From G963665085 sp963665085 (lineage in GTDB: Bacteria; Bacteroidota; Bacteroidia; Bacteroidales; JAAAOM01): a stretch of DNA of 64,000 bases. The stretch spans positions 4,464,001 through 4,528,000 of the forward strand of contig CAXXXS010000001.1 of NCBI GenBank assembly GCA_963665085.2, in the 5' to 3' direction. Position numbers and translations under genes: made by a program. Every line of letters starts with the position of its first letter. Within the stretch, counting starts at the first letter, position 1. The notes under the pieces were generated by a model. That model was not told the origin of the DNA. It made no database searches and saw only the letters and a program-made list of their open reading frames with translations. Below, one piece after another: positions 58,448 to 64,000 of this stretch.

Positions 58448-60967
58448 TTACTCTTCACCTCCTTCTGACAATTCATCATCATTGGTTTCTGCCGGGTTTT
58501 CTTCCCCTTCAATGTTTTCTGGTAATTCTTGCGCATTAACTCTGGCAACACCGGCAATTTGATCTTCGCTTCGTAAATTTATTAATCTTACTCCTTGAGT
58601 TGCCCTACCTAAAACTCTGATGTCTGATGCAGATAACCTGATAGTCAAACCTGATTTTGTTATAATCATAATATCATCATTATCAGTAACTCTCTTTATG
58701 GCAATTAAACTTCCAGTTTTAGAGGTGAGATTCATTGTTTTAATACCCTTTCCTCCTCTGTTTGTTATTCTGTAATCTTCAATATCTGAACGTTTTCCAT
58801 AACCATTTTCAGAAACAACGAGAATATTATCATCTGGCTTACTTGAAACAACTAAACCAACAACTTCATCATTACTATTCGCTAATGTAATACCTTTTAC
58901 TCCTGTTGCAGTCCGCCCAATTGCCCTTACAGTACTTTCTGGGAAACGAATTGCTTTACCGCTTTTTAAAGCAAGTATTATATCTTCTGAACCATCTGTT
59001 AACCTAGCCTCTAACAGGTTATCTTCTTCCCTGATATTAATGGCATTAATACCGTTTTGTCTAATTTTAGAATAAGCCTTTAATGTTGTCTTTTTAATAA
59101 TCCCTTTTTTAGTTGCAAGGATTATAAAATTATTTTGAAGGTATTCTTCGTCTTTAAAATTTTTGACCTTCAGATATGCTTTTACATTATCATTAGGTTC
59201 AATATTTATTAAATTTTGAATTGCACGTCCTTTTGAAGTCTTAGATCCTTCAGGAATATCATAAACCTTAATCCAGAAGCACTTACCTTGTTCTGTGAAA
59301 AGTAATAAGGTGTTATGCATGGTTGCACTAAAAATATGCTCAAGGAAATCTTCATCACGGGTAGTACTTCCTTTGGAACCAACTCCTCCCCGATTTTGAG
59401 TCCTAAATTCAGTAAGTGGGGTCCTTTTAATATAGCCAAGATGGGATATGGTTATAACCATATCTTCATCAGCATAAAAGTCCTCAGGATTAAATTCTTC
59501 TGCGTTTAAAACAACTTCTGTTCTTCTTTCATCATCGTATTTTCCTTTTACCTCAAGAAGTTCTTCTTTGATAATATCCATTCTCATGGATTCATTTGCT
59601 AAAACACTTCGATAATATTCTATTTGTTTTTGTAATTCTGCATATTCTTCTTTAATCTTATCTCTCTCAAGGCCAGTTAACCGATGCAATCTCATATCAA
59701 GAATTGCTTTAGCTTGAATTTCGGATAATTTAAAATTTTCCATCAAGCCATTTTTCGCTTCTTCTGGTGTTGCAGATCTTCGGATTAAAGCGATTACTTC
59801 ATCAAGATTATCAAGTGCTATTAGCAAGCCTTCAAGAATGTGGGCCCGTTTTTCTGCTTGCTCTAATTCATATTGGGTTCTTCTAATAACAACATCATGA
59901 CGGTGTTCAACAAAGTATTGAATAAGGTCTTTTAAGTTTAATGTCTTAGGTCTTCCTTTTACTAATGCTATATTATTAACACTAAACGATGTCTGTAGTT
60001 GAGTATATTTAAATAACTTATTAAGAACAACATTTGCTGATGCATCTTTTTTAAGGATGATTACAACTCTTAAACCCTGCCGGTCTGATTCATCATTAAT
60101 ATAAGATATTCCTTCTAGCTTTTTTTCATTAATAAGATCCGCAATTTTTCGAATCATTTCGGCCTTATTAACCTGATAGGGTATTTCAGTAACTACAATT
60201 TTATCACGACCACTTTGAGTTACTTCTACTTCAGTTTTCGCTCTTATTACTATTTTCCCTCTACCTGTTTCAAAGGCGTCTTTCACACCTTGTGTCCCGT
60301 ATATTATTCCGCCCGTAGGAAAATCAGGGGCTTTAATGTATTTAGAGAGTTCGCTAATTTCAATCTCTCTATTATCAATATATGCAATTGTAGCATTAAC
60401 TACTTCTCCTAAATTATGAGGAGGCATATTTGTTGCCATTCCAACAGCAATACCTGACGCACCGTTTACTAAAAGAGTCGGGATTCTTGTTGGTAAAACG
60501 ATTGGCTCCTCTAATGTATCATCAAAATTTAGTTGGAAATCAACAGTATTTTTATCAATATCTGCCAAAGTGTCTTCCGCAACTCGCTGAAGCCTAGCCT
60601 CTGTATAACGCATCGCTGCAGGACTGTCACCATCTAATGATCCAAAGTTTCCCTGGCCGTTTACCAAAGGATATCTCAAAGACCAAGGCTGAGCCATACG
60701 AACCATTGCATCATACACAGAAGAATCTCCATGAGGGTGATATTTACCCAACACCTCACCTACTATTCTGGCCGATTTTTTATATGGTCTGTTTGATAAC
60801 ACGCCCAGTTCAGACATACCGAAGAGCACTCTTCGGTGAACTGGTTTTAATCCATCCCTAACATCCGGAAGAGCTCTTGAAACGATAACAGACATAGAAT
60901 AATCTATGTATGCAGATTTCATCTCCTCTTCAATATTAATTTTAATTATTTTCTCTCCTTCTGACAT
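58448..60967 (-). CDS. gyrA: DNA gyrase subunit A
   Basis: 839 residues, the usual length. Start MSEGEKIIKINIEEEMKSAY; VSRALPDVRDGLKPVHRRVL; quinolone region HPHGDSSVYDAMVRMAQPWSLRYP with Ser82 and Asp86 as in sensitive enzymes; catalytic Tyr121 in AAMRYTEARL. The C-terminal half is the DNA-wrapping beta-pinwheel, with GyrA-box-like QNRGGVGSKG (about 535) and further G-K-G repeats, ending in an acidic tail. It works with GyrB to introduce negative supercoils. The gene diverges from clpC. Confidence 0.97.
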   Translation of the reverse strand: MSEGEKIIKINIEEEMKSAYIDYSMSVIVSRALPDVRDGLKPVHRRVLFGMSELGVLSNRPYKKSARIVGEVLGKYHPHGDSSVYDAMVRMAQPWSLRYPLVNGQGNFGSLDGDSPAAMRYTEARLQRVAEDTLADIDKNTVDFQLNFDDTLEEPIVLPTRIPTLLVNGASGIAVGMATNMPPHNLGEVVNATIAYIDNREIEISELSKYIKAPDFPTGGIIYGTQGVKDAFETGRGKIVIRAKTEVEVTQSGRDKIVVTEIPYQVNKAEMIRKIADLINEKKLEGISYINDESDRQGLRVVIILKKDASANVVLNKLFKYTQLQTSFSVNNIALVKGRPKTLNLKDLIQYFVEHRHDVVIRRTQYELEQAEKRAHILEGLLIALDNLDEVIALIRRSATPEEAKNGLMENFKLSEIQAKAILDMRLHRLTGLERDKIKEEYAELQKQIEYYRSVLANESMRMDIIKEELLEVKGKYDDERRTEVVLNAEEFNPEDFYADEDMVITISHLGYIKRTPLTEFRTQNRGGVGSKGSTTRDEDFLEHIFSATMHNTLLLFTEQGKCFWIKVYDIPEGSKTSKGRAIQNLINIEPNDNVKAYLKVKNFKDEEYLQNNFIILATKKGIIKKTTLKAYSKIRQNGINAINIREEDNLLEARLTDGSEDIILALKSGKAIRFPESTVRAIGRTATGVKGITLANSNDEVVGLVVSSKPDDNILVVSENGYGKRSDIEDYRITNRGGKGIKTMNLTSKTGSLIAIKRVTDNDDIMIITKSGLTIRLSASDIRVLGRATQGVRLINLRSEDQIAGVARVNAQELPENIEGEENPAETNDDELSEGGEE

Positions 60968-61125
60968 ACCTAACTTATTGATTCAAAATAATTTAAGTTT
61001 TCGATAAAAAACATACTAAAATAGGTATTAATTTTGTAACACTACCCCTCTGAAATCGTTAATTATTAACATAAATGTGTTAATTGAAAAACTTTTTCCT
61101 AATTTTTTTGTAAATTTATTAATTG

Positions 61126-61133
61126 TAACTTTG
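61126..61133 (+). promoter_or_regulatory. Candidate -7 box (TAACTTTG) of clpC
   Basis: TAACTTTG is preceded by TTTTTTTG (61103-61110) at 15 bp, an acceptable Bacteroidota -33/-7 pair, 28 bp before the start codon. Confidence 0.55.
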
Positions 61134-61161
61134 AAATATATATATCTAAGAGAGTGTTATT

Positions 61162-63690
61162 ATGGATTCAAAATTTTCTCAACGAATTAAAGATGTGCTT
61201 TCGTATAGCAAGGAAGAAGCTATACGATTAGGCAACCCTCATATAGGAACAGAACATCTTTTCCTTGGAATCTTGAGGGACGGGGAAGGCATTGCAATAG
61301 ATATACTTTTAAATATGGGAGCAGATCTTTATTCTTTAAGAAAGGCAGTGGAAGATAAAATCAAGCCTAAGACAAAGGTCGCTATTCCTGATGCTGATAA
61401 TATTCCATTGTTAAAAGCTGCTGAAAAAGTATTAAAAATAGTATATCTCGAAGCAAAAGCATTGAAAAACAATACTATTGACACAGGCCATCTTTTGTTA
61501 GCTATTTTAAAAGATGAAAATAGTATCGTTACTCATGTACTTTTGGAAAGAAATATTGATTATGATCTTATTAAAGAACAGATATTAGAAGAACGACCTA
61601 AAGCTCAATCTAATTTTCCTGGAGATGAAGATGATGAACCAAGACCTCCTTACAGTGGAGGAAATAAAGGAGGAGGATCTGAACCATCACAAAAATCAAA
61701 CTCAGAAACTCCTGTTCTTGATAATTTTGGTATTGATTTAACAAAAGCAGCAGAGGAAAATAAATTAGATCCTGTGGTTGGTCGTGAAAGAGAAATTGAG
61801 CGATTAGCTCAAATTTTAAGCAGACGTAAAAAGAATAATCCGATATTAATTGGAGAACCCGGTGTTGGTAAATCTGCTATAGCAGAAGGTTTAGCAATGC
61901 GTATCATACAACGTAAAGTTTCCCGTGTTTTATTTAGCAAACGGGTTGTTACGTTAGATCTTGCCTCTATTGTAGCTGGTACAAAATACAGAGGACAATT
62001 TGAAGAAAGAATGAAAGCGATTTTGAATGAACTTCAAAAAACAACAGATATCATTCTTTTTATCGATGAAATACATACCATTGTTGGTGCAGGTGGTGCA
62101 ACAGGATCTCTGGATGCAGCAAATATGTTAAAACCAGCATTGGCCAGAGGTGAAATTCAATGTATTGGAGCAACAACACTAGACGAATACCGTCAGCACA
62201 TAGAAAAAGACGGGGCTTTAGAACGTCGTTTCCAAAAAGTAATGGTTGAGCCAACATCAGCGGAAGAAACTGTACAGATATTAAATAATATCAAGTCAAG
62301 ATATGAAGAGCACCACAATGTTACTTATACTGAAGATGCTATTGAAGCTTGTGTAAAATTAACAAACAGATATATCTCTGACAGGCATTTGCCAGATAAG
62401 GCAATTGATGCCCTGGATGAAGCTGGTTCAAGGGTACATATTTCAAATATCAATGTTCCCAAAAAGATTGTTGAACTTGAAGAAAAAATTGAGGATACAA
62501 AACAGGAAAAAATAAAAGCTGTTAAAAATCAAAATTTTGAAAAAGCAGCAAGTTTCCGTGATAAAGAAAAAGAACTCTTAGAACATCTGGAAGATGAAAA
62601 AGAAAAATGGGAACTCGAACTTCTAAAAAACAGAGAACAAGTAGCTGCAGAACAAGTAGCAGAAGTTGTTGCCATGATGACAGGGGTTCCTGTTCAACGA
62701 ATTGCACAGGCAGAAGGGTTCCGCTTATTAAAAATGGGTGAAGAACTCAAAGGAAGCGTTATTGGACAAGATGAAGCAATCCATAAAATAGTTCGTTCTA
62801 TTCAACGAAACAGGGCAGGGTTAAAAGATCCTAATAAACCTATAGGGACATTTATTTTCCTTGGTCCTACAGGAGTCGGTAAAACCCAGCTGGCAAAAGT
62901 ATTGGCGCGTTACTTATTTGACAGCTATGATAACCTGATACGAATCGATATGAGTGAGTACATGGAAAAATTCAGTGTATCTCGCTTGGTTGGTGCACCT
63001 CCAGGATATATTGGTTATGAAGAAGGAGGACAATTAACCGAGAAAGTTAGAAGAAAACCTTATTCGGTAGTATTGCTTGATGAAATTGAAAAAGCACATC
63101 CTGATGTCTTCCATATTTTACTTCAGGTTTTGGATGAAGGTCAATTAACAGATAGCCTAGGAAGAAAAGTAGACTTCCGAAATACGATCGTTATTATGAC
63201 ATCAAACATCGGAACCCGACAGTTAAAAGATTTTGGTCAAGGTGTTGGTTTTAGTACTAATTCAAAAGCAGATCAATCTAATGAATATGCAAAAGGAGTA
63301 ATTCAAAAAGCACTCAAAAAAGCTTTTGCACCAGAATTCTTGAACCGAATCGATGATGTTATTCTTTTTAATACACTTACCAAGGAAGATATTAATAAAA
63401 TTATTGATATTGAACTTCACGGATTGTATGATCGGATTCATAGTCTTGGTTATAAAATAAAAATAACTCCTGTAGCCAGAGATTATATCATTGAGAAAGG
63501 ATATGATATTCAATTTGGGGCCAGACCATTAAAAAGAGCTATTCAGAAATATCTTGAAGATCCAATGGCAGAGGTAATTATTAAAGCTGAACTAAAAGAA
63601 GGAGATACTATTTATGTTGGCTTTAGTAAAAAGAAAGATGAAATATTGGTTAAAGTTCAGGAAGAAAAATTATTAGAGGAAGAGGATTGA
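61162..63690 (+). CDS. clpC: ATP-dependent Clp protease ATP-binding subunit ClpC
   Basis: 842 residues. The Clp N-domain comprises two repeats (about 5-145); AAA-1 Walker A is GEPGVGKSA and Walker B ILFIDEIH; a UVR-type coil FEKAASFRDKEKELLEHLE is in the middle domain; AAA-2 Walker A is GPTGVGKTQLAK and Walker B VVLLDEIEKAHPDVF; the D2-small domain ends with QFGARPLKRAIQKYLEDPMAE. Class I ClpC/ClpA hexamers unfold proteins for ClpP. An MecB-type UVR is present, so ClpC rather than ClpB, whose middle domain is much longer. It ends at a bidirectional terminator. Confidence 0.96.
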   Translation: MDSKFSQRIKDVLSYSKEEAIRLGNPHIGTEHLFLGILRDGEGIAIDILLNMGADLYSLRKAVEDKIKPKTKVAIPDADNIPLLKAAEKVLKIVYLEAKALKNNTIDTGHLLLAILKDENSIVTHVLLERNIDYDLIKEQILEERPKAQSNFPGDEDDEPRPPYSGGNKGGGSEPSQKSNSETPVLDNFGIDLTKAAEENKLDPVVGREREIERLAQILSRRKKNNPILIGEPGVGKSAIAEGLAMRIIQRKVSRVLFSKRVVTLDLASIVAGTKYRGQFEERMKAILNELQKTTDIILFIDEIHTIVGAGGATGSLDAANMLKPALARGEIQCIGATTLDEYRQHIEKDGALERRFQKVMVEPTSAEETVQILNNIKSRYEEHHNVTYTEDAIEACVKLTNRYISDRHLPDKAIDALDEAGSRVHISNINVPKKIVELEEKIEDTKQEKIKAVKNQNFEKAASFRDKEKELLEHLEDEKEKWELELLKNREQVAAEQVAEVVAMMTGVPVQRIAQAEGFRLLKMGEELKGSVIGQDEAIHKIVRSIQRNRAGLKDPNKPIGTFIFLGPTGVGKTQLAKVLARYLFDSYDNLIRIDMSEYMEKFSVSRLVGAPPGYIGYEEGGQLTEKVRRKPYSVVLLDEIEKAHPDVFHILLQVLDEGQLTDSLGRKVDFRNTIVIMTSNIGTRQLKDFGQGVGFSTNSKADQSNEYAKGVIQKALKKAFAPEFLNRIDDVILFNTLTKEDINKIIDIELHGLYDRIHSLGYKIKITPVARDYIIEKGYDIQFGARPLKRAIQKYLEDPMAEVIIKAELKEGDTIYVGFSKKKDEILVKVQEEKLLEEED

Positions 63691-63710
63691 AAAATCTTTC
63701 TATAGAATAG

Positions 63711-63754
63711 AAAAAGAGGCTTCTATCTTGAAAAGCAAGAGAAGCCTCTTTTTT
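63711..63754. terminator. Bidirectional terminator between clpC and rimO
   Basis: AAAAAGAGGCTTCT pairs with AGAAGCCTCTTTTT around a loop with a nested CTTG/CAAG stem. Confidence 0.9.
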
Positions 63755-63757
63755 ATT

Positions 63758-64000
63758 TTAATAAATTGCAAAAAGATCAAAATCTTCTGCACTCGTAATT
63801 TTCACATTATAGTAGTTACCTGTTTTCAATACAGTCTCAGAACTAACAAGGACTTCATTATCAACCTCAGGGGAATCAGATTCAGTTCGGCCAATATAGT
63901 ACTCACCTTCTTTTCTATCGATAATAACTTTAACTTCTTTATTTATTATCGATTCGTTTTTATTCCTCGATATGGTTTGTTGAATCTCCATAATTCTTTC
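63758..64000 (-). CDS. rimO: RimO (ribosomal protein S12 methylthiotransferase), C-terminal part, cut by window edge
   Basis: The minus-strand frame runs from beyond base 64000 to the stop at 63758 and is open through the edge, so the Met at 63991 is internal. It reads RIMEIQQTISRNKN, then the TRAM domain VKVIIDRKEGEYYIGRTESDSPEVDNEVL and the end VKITSAEDFDLFAIY. That is the RimO C-terminus, which places the ribosomal Asp-methylthiolation enzyme here. The Fe-S/radical SAM part is outside the window. It converges on clpC across a bidirectional terminator. Confidence 0.85.
   Translation of the reverse strand, partial: ERIMEIQQTISRNKNESIINKEVKVIIDRKEGEYYIGRTESDSPEVDNEVLVSSETVLKTGNYYNVKITSAEDFDLFAIY

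Noticed and set aside
58354..58557. Minus-strand gene after gyrA
   Set aside because: It is an out-of-frame shadow of the acidic gyrA tail and following AT-rich DNA.

Overview
The window looks like a chromosome segment of a marine or anaerobic member of the Bacteroidota (Bacteroidales/Marinilabiliales-like). This rests on low GC content, promoters of the TAnnTTTG type, a BtuB-like TonB receptor, a DUF5777 barrel, YceI, a PiT transporter with a PhoU-like tail, and LigA, RelA, GyrA, ClpC and RimO proteins of Bacteroidota character. No species can be named from sequence reading alone.

Layout. 1-6530: ligA (cut by the edge), a RelA-type alarmone synthetase with a decayed HD domain, a membrane-anchored MutS-like ATPase and a large TPR protein. 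6630-6794: a degenerate ~41-bp tandem repeat. 6812-12201: Gfo/Idh/MocA oxidoreductase, two aldo/keto reductases, a NagD-like HAD phosphatase followed by a broken second HAD gene, and a PHP-domain protein. 12414-16410: a compact operon of an ArsM-like Cys-rich methyltransferase, a 31-codon Cys-containing peptide, a hairpin, a radical SAM/SPASM protein, a DUF1847 Cys-rich protein and a thioredoxin/thioredoxin-reductase fusion. It has the architecture of a small peptide-modification (RiPP-like) locus with thiol or metalloid chemistry. 16637-22274: HxlR regulator, uxaA-uxaB-LacI (hexuronate catabolism), NAD(P)-binding protein. 22600-25932: cytochrome-c-like lipoproteins with CX4CH and CX2CH motifs, DUF5777, YceI, OB-fold protein. 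26068-38418: TonB receptor, membrane protein, M28 peptidase, PiT transporter, PhoB-like regulator, a sugar nucleotidyltransferase and a giant GHMP-kinase/UDPGP fusion.

38423-55973 is the most unusual part. A 16-bp direct repeat that contains the XerD arm of a dif site (TTATGTTAAAT) brackets a ~17.5-kb element. The element has no integrase, terminase, portal or tail genes. It carries a gene II/X-type rolling-circle Rep, a candidate capsid protein with its own terminator, at least eight small single-pass membrane proteins, a 37-residue Arg/Lys-rich peptide, an M15 endopeptidase, a 1067-residue beta-helix spike or adhesin with discoidin-like and SprB-like domains, and a leftward early operon with SSB and a Cro-like repressor. 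About 1 kb of noncoding DNA holds a parS-like palindrome and several strong hairpins. The best reading is a Xer-integrated provirus of a tailless, membrane-containing phage related in design to FLiP or PM2. An IS1634-type insertion sequence with a 41-bp target duplication sits just inside its left end.

56018-64000 is again ordinary chromosome: D-2-hydroxyacid dehydrogenase, TPR lipoprotein-like protein, gyrA, clpC and the 3' end of rimO.
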